Assembly: GCA_020344415.1 (NCBI GenBank)
Contig: CP070825.1
Location: 3,576,135-3,637,490 of the forward strand
Length of the DNA: 61,356 nt
Direction: 5' to 3'
Origin: Candidatus Aminicenantota bacterium
Lineage (GTDB): Bacteria > Acidobacteriota > Aminicenantia > Aminicenantales > Aminicenantaceae
Each line of letters begins with the position of its first letter. Position 1 is the stretch's first letter. Made by a program: the position numbers and the translations under genes. Of the stretch, positions 1 to 9,051 are shown piece by piece. The notes under the pieces were generated by a model. It was given only the letters and a program-made list of their open reading frames with translations. It was not told the origin of the DNA and did not search any database.

Positions 1-1
1 T

Positions 2-154
2 TTCTTCTGTTCCACGTGTGTCAACTTCTCATGCCCGCTGAATACTGTACCCAAAACCGTTATTGATGAATACCTGAAGAAGAATGATGTTATGAGAAAG
101 GCATGGGAAGAATCAGGCTGGTCAATCGGAGAGATAGCTAAGAAATTGGAATAA
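2..154 (+). CDS. C-terminal end of a cysteine-rich (probable 4Fe-4S) protein, cut by the window edge
   Basis: Open from the first base to a TAA at 152-154. The 50 visible residues include three cysteines near the start (CSTCVNFSC) followed by PLNTVPKTVIDEYL and a charged tail. The C-x2-C-x4-C spacing suggests an iron-sulfur or metal site. The tail reminds me of C-termini of some epoxyqueuosine-reductase-like/4Fe-4S proteins of anaerobes, but that is recall, not alignment. The next ORF starts three bases after the stop, so the two were probably co-transcribed. Confidence 0.5.
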   Translation, partial: FFCSTCVNFSCPLNTVPKTVIDEYLKKNDVMRKAWEESGWSIGEIAKKLE

Positions 155-157
155 ATC

Positions 158-250
158 ATGAAACAGGAAGGTAATGAAAGGGAGGGTATGGAAAGTGTAA
201 TTGTAAGAAACCTGAAAACAGAGTTTGCGCCTGTGGCAGTGGTAGGGTAA
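158..250 (+). pseudogene. Truncated N-terminus resembling a DUF169 protein
   Basis: A 30-codon frame starts four bases after the upstream stop (alternative ATG at 188 directly behind a GGGAGGG ribosome site) and ends at TAA 248-250. The residues ESVIVRNLKTEFAPVAVVG resemble the beginning of DUF169 (COG2043) proteins, where an LK..(F/Y).PVAV segment opens the domain. The normal protein is over 200 residues; nothing after base 250 continues the family in any frame that I can see. I infer a deletion remnant. A genuine short peptide is the alternative. Confidence 0.35.
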
Positions 251-540
251 ATAACTTCAACCTGAATAGATATTATATAGTCATCGGATTTGAAATCCGT
301 TGTTCTTTTGTTTTTTATTTCTATGCAACTCACTCGTTTTCAGCAAGTTATATTTTCCACTTTTACTAAGCATAATAAATTTGTGTCCAAATTGTGACCG
401 CTGATAGTGGCAGGGGACTCCTTAGAAGAAAGCATTGAATTCAAGCTTTCATAGTTATAAAATAGACGGGCACATTTTGGTCACAATGTCGGAAAAATTA
501 CAGATTTCTTGTTACGCAACTCATTGAAAATAAATAAGGT
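251..540. other. Intergenic, AT-rich, no gene seen
   Basis: 290 bases between the DUF169-like remnant and tRNA-Arg. It begins with TTCAACCTGAATAG, similar to the AACCTGAATTATTC repeat seen elsewhere in the window. No ORF with a plausible start and ribosome site was found. Confidence 0.6.
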
Positions 541-616
541 GCGCCTGTAGCTCAGGGGATAGAGCGACGGATTCCGGATCCGTAGGTCGGGCGTTCGAAT
601 CGCCCCAGGCGTGCCA
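541..616 (+). tRNA. tRNA-Arg (anticodon CCG)
   Basis: A 76-base cloverleaf with encoded CCA. The acceptor stem GCGCCTG pairs with CAGGCGT (one G-T pair), the D stem is GCTC/GAGC, the anticodon stem ACGGA/TCCGT encloses the loop TTCCGGA giving anticodon CCG, and the T arm has GGGCG-TTCGAAT-CGCCC. It decodes CGG. It stands alone on the plus strand. Confidence 0.96.
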
Positions 617-1018
617 CTTTATTGCCTTATTTTTTAACTATTTACCTTGTTTCTGTTTTTCAATCCTAATACCGTAGTTTCAGCATAATTCAGTCAAATT
701 TGTTACACATTTGTGTGTGTTAATTTTTATCCTGTCTGATGCAATTTCAGAACCGATTTGCTTATACTTATTATATAGAGAGGCTGGCTGTTTGGGGAAT
801 AGATAAGGAAAAGGGGAAAAGGAGGGTCTCACCCTGCCCAGCCAGCTAAGCAAGGCACGTCAATTTTCACACAACACGCAAAGAATGACAATCACCTATA
901 GGGATGATTTTTGGGGTGAGATTTCGATGAGCGGAAAATAACCTCAATGGATGAGCGATGTTTGGCTAGAGGAGCTTCAATTTTGAAAACGATGATAAAC
1001 ATGAATAATTCAGAAAAA
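617..1018. other. Gene-free 400-base region with a possible structured RNA
   Basis: No convincing ORF. Bases 782-790 (GGCTGGCTG) can pair with 839-847 (8 of 9 positions), enclosing a second hairpin AGGGT/ACCCT at about 823-835; an AT-rich TATTATATAG lies just upstream. Around 898-925 there is a block (TAGGGATGATTTTTGGGGTG) that recurs in diverged form near 3556-3580. Confidence 0.35.
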
Positions 1019-1177
1019 CTATTCGCCAGTTATATCAAGTGAGCAGTTGATGTTATTCTGGATTGAATCTATTTCTTCCGTCTTAAGGTAAAGGCTCCCA
1101 TGCGTCCTGTTTTTTTCAGCTTGGGCCGGCATAAGAACGGGAAGGAGCAAAATTAATAAGAGAAGTTTTTTCCTCAT
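1019..1177 (-). CDS. Small exported peptide, 52 aa
   Basis: The start is ATG at 1177, because GGAGAAG sits 6 bases upstream; the longer upstream frame has no ribosome site. Residues 1-20 are a textbook signal peptide (MRKKLLLLILLLP...PAQA) with a likely AQA cleavage site, leaving a polar mature peptide of about 32 residues with one Cys. I recognise no family. It may be a real small secreted peptide or the surviving N-terminus of a lost exported protein. Confidence 0.4.
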   Translation of the reverse strand: MRKKLLLLILLLPVLMPAQAEKNRTHGSLYLKTEEIDSIQNNINCSLDITGE

Positions 1178-1300
1178 GACCACTTCTCCTTTTGTAGAAG
1201 CATTATAAAATTTGGTTCGAAATTTGTAGCACAGGCGAGAGGTTAGATTCAATAATATTTCTAGACCTGGAGAGGGAAGTTTTATTATCATAAAGCCACT

Positions 1301-2980
1301 ATGAATAAAAAATTTGTACTAGGATTATATGTCCTTCTAGTTTTTTGTTCTTTCTCTCTTCAGTGCAAAAAACAGGAGAAAGCAGACATGGCTCTCCTCA
1401 ATGGTAAGGTTTTTACTGAGGTGAGTGGGAACGTTTTCGTTGAAGCTGCAGCCATTAAGGATGGGAAAATCCTTTCTCTTGGCACAACTAACGAGATTAA
1501 AGAGTTTATCGATTCTTCAACTCATATTCTTGATATGGAAGGAAAGCTGGTTCTTCCAGGTTTTATCGATGCACACTGCCATTTTGCTTCTGGTGGACGC
1601 TCATTGACCACATTAACCTTTAGAGGAGTGAATTCTGTAGAGAAAATTCAGAAAATGGTGGCAACAAAGGTTAAAGAACTTCCCGAAGGAGCTCCGATCT
1701 TTGGCAGCCAGTTTGACCATACTCTTTTCCCGGGAGGAAAATGGCCCACAAAGGAAGATCTGGATAAGGTCTCTCTCGATAATCCAGTAGTGATAAGAAG
1801 AGTGGATGGACATTCTGTGTGGATCAACGGTCTGGCATTGAGGCAGTCAGGAATCACCAGACGTACAAAAGATCCATTTGGCGGCGAAATTATAAGGAAC
1901 CCGACGACGAGTGAACCCACGGGAATCCTCAAAGAAGCAGCCACCCGGATGGTTAAAGTTAAAGGTCCAAGAATTCAATCCACCCTCGAACAGGACATTG
2001 AAAGAGCAATGAATCATGCTGTACAGTTAGGCCTAACTGGGGTTCACACATCTTCGAGCTTGGAGGAAATTGAGATTTATAAAAAGCTCGATGAGGAGGG
2101 GAGACTGACTCTCAGGATTTATGCCTGGCTTCCAATCAAAAAAATTGACGAGTATATTGAGAAAGGCATAAAACGAGGCCAGGGCAATGACATGGTCAAA
2201 GTGGGTTTTTTAAAAGTCTATATAGACGGAACCATCAGTTCCGCAACAGCTCTTATGTTTGAGCCCTTTTCGGATGAGCCTAGCAAAAGCGGTCTTGCCC
2301 AATATGAGGAAGAGGAGTTCTATGCCTTGGTAGAAAAAGCTCATAGGAATGGATATCAGGTTGGAATTCATGCCATAGGAGATAAAGGTATTCACTGGGC
2401 GCTCAACGCCATCGAGCAGGCTCAGAGAAAGCATGGGAAAAAGGGACTTCGCCACCGGATTGAGCACTCTTCAATCATCCATCCACAAGATATCAAGAGG
2501 TTCCACGAATTGGGAGTCATCGCTTCCATGCAGCCTACCCATTGTACAACAGACTTGAGCTATTGTGAGAGAAGGTTCGGGAGGGAGCGTTCAGAGAGAG
2601 TTTATATCTGGAAAACATTACTTGAAAACAGGGCCGTGCTTGCTTTTGGGACGGATTGGGCTGTGGAGCCTCTGGATCCCATGAGAGGTCTTTATTCCTG
2701 TGTGACCCGAAAAAGCATTGAATTTGATTATCCAGAAGAAGGATGGTTTGCAGAGCAGAGACTCTCAATAGCCGAAGCAATCAGATATTACACCCTCGGT
2801 TCTGCCTATGCATCATTCGAAGAAGACATTAAGGGTTCCTTAAGAGAAGGAACATTAGCAGATATGGTTGTACTTTCGAAGGACTTATTTACGGCTGAAA
2901 CCAAAGAAATTCTGACTGTCCAGGTTCTTTACACGATCTTAGGAGGAAAGATCGTTTATCAGAGGCAATCACCCAGATAA
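1301..2980 (+). CDS. Exported metal-dependent amidohydrolase, YtcJ-like (Amidohydro_3), 559 aa
   Basis: A TIM-barrel amidohydrolase expected to hydrolyse amide or C-N bonds of an unknown substrate. Residues 1-22 are a hydrophobic leader ending at Cys22 (SLQC), so it may be a lipoprotein, though Gln at -1 is not canonical. The metal-site motif GFIDAHCHF (His92, His94) follows a small beta domain; later come GIHAIGDKG, RIEHSS and the terminal AFGTDWAVEPLDP, all typical of the YtcJ/LAF branch. Length is normal (about 540-570). No clear ribosome site precedes the ATG. Neighbours are unrelated, so the substrate cannot be inferred. Confidence 0.88.
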   Translation: MNKKFVLGLYVLLVFCSFSLQCKKQEKADMALLNGKVFTEVSGNVFVEAAAIKDGKILSLGTTNEIKEFIDSSTHILDMEGKLVLPGFIDAHCHFASGGRSLTTLTFRGVNSVEKIQKMVATKVKELPEGAPIFGSQFDHTLFPGGKWPTKEDLDKVSLDNPVVIRRVDGHSVWINGLALRQSGITRRTKDPFGGEIIRNPTTSEPTGILKEAATRMVKVKGPRIQSTLEQDIERAMNHAVQLGLTGVHTSSSLEEIEIYKKLDEEGRLTLRIYAWLPIKKIDEYIEKGIKRGQGNDMVKVGFLKVYIDGTISSATALMFEPFSDEPSKSGLAQYEEEEFYALVEKAHRNGYQVGIHAIGDKGIHWALNAIEQAQRKHGKKGLRHRIEHSSIIHPQDIKRFHELGVIASMQPTHCTTDLSYCERRFGRERSERVYIWKTLLENRAVLAFGTDWAVEPLDPMRGLYSCVTRKSIEFDYPEEGWFAEQRLSIAEAIRYYTLGSAYASFEEDIKGSLREGTLADMVVLSKDLFTAETKEILTVQVLYTILGGKIVYQRQSPR

Positions 2981-3005
2981 ACGCGAAGATAAAGATGATA
3001 TTGAT

Positions 3006-3377
3006 TTATTCTACATGAGGGAGCTCTTCCAACAAGGCTTGGAGTTCGTCATAAGCCTCGTTAGGCATTACAAGGAACTCTAGTCCGACATCAAATTTGG
3101 CTTCAGAGCCTGGAGGAAGTTCCTCTATCCATACAATTCTTGCTGTAGCTGTAATTGATCTTCCAGAGGGAAGTTCGAGTTCGAGCTGCACCGCTTTGCT
3201 TTCCTTGAGAGGTTCGTCGCTGTATATTCTCGCTCCTCCAGGGCTGATGTCGGATATTTCGCGCTTTTGTCCAAGGAGCCTTGGAGGTCCGTAAAATCTT
3301 GGTTGTGTATATAAAACTCGCGCTTTCACTCGAGGATAACGTCGTTTGTTAATTCCTGATTCGTTATTAGGTACCAT
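3006..3377 (-). CDS. PilZ-domain protein (cyclic-di-GMP receptor), 123 aa
   Basis: A stand-alone PilZ domain filling residues 12-115. Both c-di-GMP-binding motifs are intact: RRYPR (Arg12...Arg16) and DISPGG (Asp43-x-Ser45-x-x-Gly48). PilZ proteins bind c-di-GMP and pass the signal to a partner that controls motility, polysaccharide synthesis or secretion. It is cytoplasmic, with no signal peptide. GAAGG lies 11 bases before the ATG. The gene is convergent with the amidohydrolase. The exopolysaccharide locus near 43-56 kb is a conceivable target, but nothing in the sequence links them. Confidence 0.9.
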   Translation of the reverse strand: MVPNNESGINKRRYPRVKARVLYTQPRFYGPPRLLGQKREISDISPGGARIYSDEPLKESKAVQLELELPSGRSITATARIVWIEELPPGSEAKFDVGLEFLVMPNEAYDELQALLEELPHVE

Positions 3378-3700
3378 CGTTGCTTAACCTTCTTTAAAGC
3401 TATAATAAATTTGTTTTTTAACAGAGGGAATAATAAGAAAAAGGCGCTGATGTGTCAAGAAATACTTTATTATTCCACTACGTTTTATATTTTGGATAGT
3501 ATTTCTTCTCTTGGAAAACCATTATCCCTTGAAGCATAGCTGTAGGTAAATCGCCCTTAGGGGTGATTTTTAGGGTGATATTTTTCATGTTTTCTACAGA
3601 ACGGGATTAATCATGTTCTTTTGATGAGGTGATTGATATATACATCAAGCCCCTATATTGTTGCCAACGTGCATCTAGGATGCTATTCTACTTGATTAAA
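3378..3700. other. Divergent intergenic region between PilZ gene and DUF5916 gene
   Basis: About 320 AT-rich bases that must hold promoters for both flanking genes. A TATTAT-type -10 for the PilZ gene reads on the minus strand near 3400. Bases 3556-3580 (TAGGGGTGATTTTTAGGGTG) repeat, with a few changes, a block near 898-925. No other gene seen. Confidence 0.45.
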
Positions 3701-5749
3701 ATGAAAAAACTTTGTTTAGTCCTCATGCTTTTTTCCATATCCTCCGCCTTCTTTTTTGGACAACAAGCGATAAAAAAAGCTACAGCCTTGAAGATTACTG
3801 AATCGATTGGAATCGATGGGATTTTGAACGAATCTGTTTGGGATAAAGCTCCATGGATAGGCGATTTTATTCAGTTACAGCCAGAAAGAGGGAAGGCTTC
3901 ATCTCTGAAAACTATAGTAAAAATCCTTTATGATGAGAATTATATTTATTTTGGCTATCTCTGTTATGATCCTCAGCCTGAGAGAATTGCTGCTCGTATA
4001 ACCAAAAGAGATGCAGATATTAAGGAGGATGATTCTGTATATGTATTTATCGATACGTTTCACGATAGAAGAAGCTGTTATTATTTTGCGATTAACCTCT
4101 TAGGGACTCAGCATGATGGAAGGGCAACCGAAAATGGGCGGACTACAGACGACACCTGGGACGGGCTATGGAAATCAGCAGGACAGAAAACTGATTTTGG
4201 CTGGAGTGCAGAGATAGCCATTGACCTCAGTAGTTTGAAGTATGAACCAGGAGAAGACAAAACATGGGGATTGAGTGTAGGGAGAGGCGTGCCCCGAGTA
4301 CTTGAGTACAGTTTTTGGACAGGCCCTCTTGAGGATGCATACAGAGTCTCTCAATTTGGAGATTTAAAGGGACTCGACCTCGAAAAAGCTGGAAAAAAAT
4401 TCCAGTTGATTCCCCATGTAATATCGAAGGTAGAAGAAGGAAAACATACAGAAATAGAAGGGGGGATGGATGCACGCTATGCGTTCAGCCAAACGATCTC
4501 AGGCAACTTGACCATCAATCCTGACTTTGCCACAGTTGAGGCTGACCAGGAACAGATCAATTTAACCCGATTCGAACTCAGTCTCAGGGAGAAGAGAAAC
4601 TTTTTTCTGGAAGGATCAGAAATTTATCAACAACGGATCCGCTTGTTTTATACCAGGAGAATTTCCGACATCTATGGGGGGACAAAAATTTATGGAAAAT
4701 CTGGCGCCTATGAGTTTTCCGGACTGAGCGCTCAAACGAAAAAAGATGAATCTCGGCGTGAAGATTCCGCCAATTTTACGGTTTTTCGTCTCAAAAGAGA
4801 TGTCATGAAATCTTCTTCTGTGGGTTTTCTAGCTGCCAATAAATTAGTCGGAGGGAAAAACAGGGGGACTGTCGGCATTGACACCGCTCTTTATTTCACA
4901 AATACTTTCAGGTTTACTGGTCAATTTGCCTTAAGCTACGGCGATTACAACAGAGACAACATCGCTTTTTTCCTCCGCCCGAGCTACGATTCGCCCACCT
5001 TTCACATCCATCTTCGCTACACTCATTTAGGAAGGAAGTTTAGAGACAACGCCAATCATGTGGGATTTATAAGGGATGATAATCGTAGAGAGCTGGATTC
5101 GAGGATAAGCAAAGTTTTCTGGTTAAAAAAAGGGGTTTTTGAACGGATTGAATACAATTCCAATTATAATTATTATTGGGGATTGGATGGGAACTTAAGA
5201 AGCTATGACATATTTCAAGAGCTATCCTTTGATTTTAAGAATAAATTTTCTTTAGATATCGAACACACGCAGGAATTCAAGGGCCAGGATGATGAGTTTT
5301 TTGAGAAAGATTTCAGGAATCATCAAACAGAATTTGAGCTGGGTTATAACACTCGAGAATGACAGCAGGCCACAATTGCTTATCAATTTGGGAAAAACTT
5401 TGATTTGGATTTTCACTTGATTGAGGCGAGCTTGAACTACAAAATAACCCAGGATTTTTCCTTCCAGTATTCTCTGGAGCGTGTGGTATTCGACCCTGAC
5501 CCGGAAGATGAAAGCACATGGATTCATGTCTTTCGTGCAACGAATTATTTCACGAAGGACCTCTTCATAAAGGTCTTTTACCAGATAAATTCAGCTATTG
5601 ATAAGAAGAATATTCAGGTGCTTTTTGTTTACCGTTTTCAGCCCCCCTTTGGCTCATTTCAGTTGGCTTACCAGAAAGGGACAGCCAGGTTTGGGGTAAA
5701 AGGGACTCAGGGGCATACATTATTCCTAAAATTAGCCTATCTGTTTTAA
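3701..5749 (+). pseudogene. DUF5916 / CBM9-like outer-membrane protein interrupted by one in-frame TGA
   Basis: Signal peptide MKKLCLVLMLFSISSAFFFGQQ, then a carbohydrate-binding-module-9-like domain (DGILNESVWDKAPWIGDF ... YDENYIYFGYLCYDP), then a DUF5916 beta-barrel-like domain (NPDFATVEADQEQINLTRFELSL, EKRNFFLEGSEIY). A TGA at 5360-5362 stops the frame after NTRE. The same frame resumes directly (QQATIAYQFGKNF) and runs to TAA at 5747-5749, ending in the aromatic residue F typical of outer-membrane barrels. Family members usually have Trp here (NTREW), so the change is TGG to TGA. The start at 3701 was chosen for the signal peptide. Without the stop the protein would be 682 aa. It could be a true nonsense mutation, a consensus error, or read-through. 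Confidence 0.8.
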
Positions 5750-6010
5750 AAACAACCGTCATTGCGAGACATGCAATGCCGAAGCAATCTTAATTACGGG
5801 AGCCTGATTAATTGTTGAGATTTGATTTGTGTGTAGGGCTTAATTCAAATGTAAGGTTTGATTCTTCAAGCCCACATTTTGTATATTTAAGTTGATTAAC
5901 CTGGATCATTCACGAGGCATTTTTCGTGAATAATTCAGGTTAATTCTAAACGATTGGCTTAGTGAATTAAGCCCCCTATTTTAATAATTAAAGGATAAAA
6001 TAAAGAATTC
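5750..6010. repeat. Cluster of three dispersed-repeat types
   Basis: Begins with GTCATTGCGAG...GAAGCAATC (about 5758-5790), continues with a degenerate copy of the GCTTGATTCATCAAGC family (about 5838-5875), and contains a strong inverted repeat, AACCTGGATCATTCACGA / TCGTGAATAATTCAGGTT (about 5898-5941). No coding potential seen. Confidence 0.7.
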
Positions 6011-7015
6011 ATGATAGTTGAACGTATTCGAGATATTGAGAGCTTAGAAAAGATAGGAGATATGTGGAAGCAACTTCTTTTCTCATCAGGGCAGGATTGC
6101 ATATTTTTTACGCATGAATGGATATCTTCCTGGTGGAAATGCTTCTCAGGCGAAAGGATGCTAGAAATTCTTATTTTCAAGGATGAGCGGGAGAATCCAA
6201 TAGGAATTGCTCCGTTTATGATTCAAGATGAGTGTCTCTGCTTTATCGCGAGCCAAGAGGTCAGTGATTATTCTGATGTCATAACAATTGAGAAGAGAAG
6301 AGTGGAGTTTTACGAGATTTTATTGAAATATATAAGAGAGAATTATTCGGGTTTAAAAAAAATTGAATTGACGAACATAAGATATTCATCACCCACCTTG
6401 AAATTTCTGCCTCAATTAGCGCCCAGGCATAAATATTCTTGTTCCCTTACTGAGACACAAGTTGCTCCCTTGCTCGAGCTTCCATCTTCCTATGAGGATT
6501 ATATGAGAAGTCTTAACAAGAAAAACCGTCATGAGATTCGGCGCAAACTGAGGAGAGTGGAATCTTTGGATGGGGTGACCATAAAAAAAATCACAGATAC
6601 TCAAGAGTTAATGTCTGCCATAGATGCATTTATTGCTTTTCATAGGAAAAGCAGTCCCTTAAAAGAAAAATTTTGGAGAACAAAAGGTATGGCTGATTTT
6701 TTTCGGGAAATGACTTATCGATTTTCCTTTCAAAATTGGATTGAGCTTATTTTTTTATATCAAGAAGATAAGACGATGGCAGCTCTTTTGAATTTCATCT
6801 ATTCTAACCAAATTTATTTTTACAATGTCGCCTATAGTAAAGATTTTGCCCGATTTAGCCCCGGCATTTATCTTTTTAATCATTCTATTGAGAACGCCAT
6901 TTCAGAGAAAAAAGAAAAAGCTGATTTCTTAAGAGGAAGAGAGGAATATAAGTATTATTTTGGCGCCAAAGATAGTAAAATATTTTGTCTGAATTTGACT
7001 CCTCAGGAATGCTAA
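6011..7015 (+). CDS. CelD/BcsL-type (FemAB-like) GNAT acyltransferase, 334 aa
   Basis: A GNAT_FemAB / Acetyltransf_6 protein of normal length. The N-terminal half has FFTHEWISSWWKCF and IGIAPFMI, and the C-terminal half NKKNRHEIRRKLRRVE and the fold-defining INFIYSNQIYFYNVAYSKDFARFSPGIYLFNHSI segment. Members transfer acyl or aminoacyl groups to cell-surface glycans or peptidoglycan. It is cytoplasmic, with no signal peptide. Its stop lies 2 bases before the start of the next gene, a glycosyltransferase, so the two are very likely translated together and may act on the same glycan or glycoside. A TAAAAT box lies 9 bases before the ATG. Confidence 0.8.
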   Translation: MIVERIRDIESLEKIGDMWKQLLFSSGQDCIFFTHEWISSWWKCFSGERMLEILIFKDERENPIGIAPFMIQDECLCFIASQEVSDYSDVITIEKRRVEFYEILLKYIRENYSGLKKIELTNIRYSSPTLKFLPQLAPRHKYSCSLTETQVAPLLELPSSYEDYMRSLNKKNRHEIRRKLRRVESLDGVTIKKITDTQELMSAIDAFIAFHRKSSPLKEKFWRTKGMADFFREMTYRFSFQNWIELIFLYQEDKTMAALLNFIYSNQIYFYNVAYSKDFARFSPGIYLFNHSIENAISEKKEKADFLRGREEYKYYFGAKDSKIFCLNLTPQEC

Positions 7016-7017
7016 AG

Positions 7018-8307
7018 ATGAAGATATGCACTATCAGCTTCCACTGCTGCCCTTTCTCTCTCTTGGGAGGAGATGGAACAGGGGGGATGAACGTCTACCT
7101 GAGAGAGTTAAGCTCTGCTTTATCAGATTATCCTGAGATGAAGATAGACATTTTTACTCGTGTCCAGAATCCTAAAATAAGAGAGGTCAGGCATTTTTCC
7201 CCTCAGGTCAGAGTCGTTCACTTAAAAGGCGGGCCTGAAAGACCGGTTGACCGGACGCAGCTCTATGGCTCTCTTCCCGAATTTTATGAAAACCTGGAGA
7301 GCTTCATTTTTAGAGAGAGAGAAAACTATGATCTTATTTATACCCATTATTGGCTTTCTGGATTGGTGGGGGAGAGGTTGAAAGAGAAGTTTAATCTTCC
7401 TCTAGTTCATATCTATCATACCCTGGCATTTTTGAAGAAAGTAGTTTTGGAAAACAACGGCACAGAGCACAAGTGCAGAATAAAGGCTGAACAGCATCTT
7501 GCCAGGGTTTCTGACGCTATAATCTCTTCTTCTGAACAAGAAATGCGAAATTTGATTGATGAATATGGGATTCCTTTCTCAAAGGTGAGGGTTATTTATC
7601 CAGGAGTCAATGGAAAGATTTTCTATCCTTTCGAGAGCTGTGATATTTACCAGGAGATGCAATACAGAGAAGATGATCGAGTTCTGCTTTTTGTGGGTCG
7701 AATTGATCCGGTTAAAGGGCTCATGACAGTGATCGATGCCCTGGAATTATTAAAACGGAGAGAATTTCCTCTGTATGATAAGATGAAATTGATTGTGATT
7801 GGAGGGGGGAGGAAGACAATTGATCTTCCCAGAAGTGATGAATTTGTCCGTATCAAACGCGCCATAGAAGAGAAAAATCTCAGGGGAAAGGTCCAGTTTT
7901 TGGGCTCTAAAAAACAAGATGAGCTTGGAAAATATTATTCTGCGGCTGATGCTCTTGTTTTTCCATCTCTCTATGAATCCTTTGGATTAGTAGCCCTAGA
8001 GGCATTGGCTTGTGGAACTCCTGTGATTGCTTCTCGCATCGGGGAACTGACATCCATTATCAAAGAAGGGGAAAACGGGCTCTCTTTCTCCCCGGATGAT
8101 CCCTCCTCGCTTTCCATCGCTCTGGAGCGTTTCTTTTTGAATAAAAGCAGTCTTTGGCCAAAAGGAAGAATCCATCAGAATGTCGCAAATAACTTTTCGT
8201 GGGATAAGACGGCAACAGAAACCTATGGCCTTTTCAAAAAAATTATTAGAAAGAAAGCTTTTCTTACCACCATATTTCCGCCCTGTGAAAGCCCTCTGCT
8301 AGTTTAA
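7018..8307 (+). CDS. GT4 glycosyltransferase resembling MshA, 429 aa
   Basis: GT-B fold retaining glycosyltransferase. The start was set at ATG 7018 because the protein then opens with MKICTISFHCCPFSLLGGDG and an AGGA ribosome site overlaps the upstream stop. Residues 21-31 (TGGMNVYLREL), THYWLSG (about 109-115) and the EX7E motif E320-SFGLVAL-E328 match the MshA / sucrose-phosphate-synthase-like branch. MshA makes GlcNAc-inositol phosphate in mycothiol synthesis; related enzymes make bacillithiol precursors or surface glycans. The last 44 bases overlap the convergent deacetylase gene. Assignment to GT4 is firm; the MshA resemblance is a reading of motifs, not a proven orthology. Confidence 0.88.
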   Translation: MKICTISFHCCPFSLLGGDGTGGMNVYLRELSSALSDYPEMKIDIFTRVQNPKIREVRHFSPQVRVVHLKGGPERPVDRTQLYGSLPEFYENLESFIFRERENYDLIYTHYWLSGLVGERLKEKFNLPLVHIYHTLAFLKKVVLENNGTEHKCRIKAEQHLARVSDAIISSSEQEMRNLIDEYGIPFSKVRVIYPGVNGKIFYPFESCDIYQEMQYREDDRVLLFVGRIDPVKGLMTVIDALELLKRREFPLYDKMKLIVIGGGRKTIDLPRSDEFVRIKRAIEEKNLRGKVQFLGSKKQDELGKYYSAADALVFPSLYESFGLVALEALACGTPVIASRIGELTSIIKEGENGLSFSPDDPSSLSIALERFFLNKSSLWPKGRIHQNVANNFSWDKTATETYGLFKKIIRKKAFLTTIFPPCESPLLV

Positions 8308-8962
8308 ACTTTTCACCCTCTGCCATATCTTTAGCCCGTTCGCACAGCCATTTTTCCATTTCTGAGGCAAAGGGTTCTTTTATCTGGCTTTCATGACATT
8401 GGAGAGCCTTTAGCTTTAAGTCAAAAGTCTCGGTGATGTCAGACCGAAAGTTGACATCCTCTGATGCCCAGAGCCATACTTCTTTGACTTTATGCGGGTT
8501 AAAGCCTTCATTAAGAAGCTCAGGATAAGCCCAAATGTCCCTCGAATAGGGAAAGACAGCATCCAGCACTACCTGTCCAACGATCCGGTGATCTCTGTGC
8601 CAGATATAGCGGCGATAAGGATCGGAAGTCACTACGATTTCTGGTCTGTATATCCTTATGAGCCTGACGATTTCTTTCCGGAATCCAGGCGTATCTTCAA
8701 GGCTTTGGTCGGGATGGCGGAGGAATACTACTTCTTTTACACCCAAAAGATGGGTTGCATCCAGCTGTTCTTTTTCTCTGATTCTGGCCAGCTGTTCTGG
8801 CTTAATGTTATAATCATCGGTTCCCTTATCTCCATTAGTGCATACCACATAAATGACGACTTTTCCTTGACGTGTCCATTTGGCCACAGTCCCGGCAACA
8901 CCGAATTCAGCATCGTCTGGATGTGGAGTTACGACCAGTACATCTGCCTTCTTTTTTTCCAT
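8264..8962 (-). CDS. PIG-L/LmbE family N-acetyl-sugar deacetylase, 232 aa
   Basis: A zinc deacetylase of the family that includes MshB, BshB and PIG-L, which remove the acetyl group from GlcNAc glycosides. The zinc motif PHPDDAEFG begins at residue 13 (His14, Asp16, Asp17) and the second metal/catalytic segment is WHRDHRIVG (His122, His125). The start at 8962 is preferred because AAAAGG lies 7 bases upstream; an in-frame ATG six bases earlier is too close to it. It is convergent with, and overlaps by 44 bases, the MshA-like gene, and diverges from the tandem-GNAT gene across 89 bases. Confidence 0.9.
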   Translation of the reverse strand: MEKKKADVLVVTPHPDDAEFGVAGTVAKWTRQGKVVIYVVCTNGDKGTDDYNIKPEQLARIREKEQLDATHLLGVKEVVFLRHPDQSLEDTPGFRKEIVRLIRIYRPEIVVTSDPYRRYIWHRDHRIVGQVVLDAVFPYSRDIWAYPELLNEGFNPHKVKEVWLWASEDVNFRSDITETFDLKLKALQCHESQIKEPFASEMEKWLCERAKDMAEGEKFKLAEGFHRAEIWW

Positions 8963-9051
8963 AGGCATGCCTTTTGAATTGCGATTCTTGCGGGAAATTG
9001 TATAATATCTTTTTTTCTGTGGCAATTCATTTCTCTAAAAGGTATATAAAG

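Noticed and set aside
5360..5362. Selenocysteine or TGA-as-Trp recoding
   Set aside because: The position is a conserved Trp, not Cys/Sec; TGA ends other genes here, so a local mutation or error is simpler.
8492..8977. 161-codon plus ORF
   Set aside because: Antisense to the PIG-L gene, whose zinc motifs are clear.
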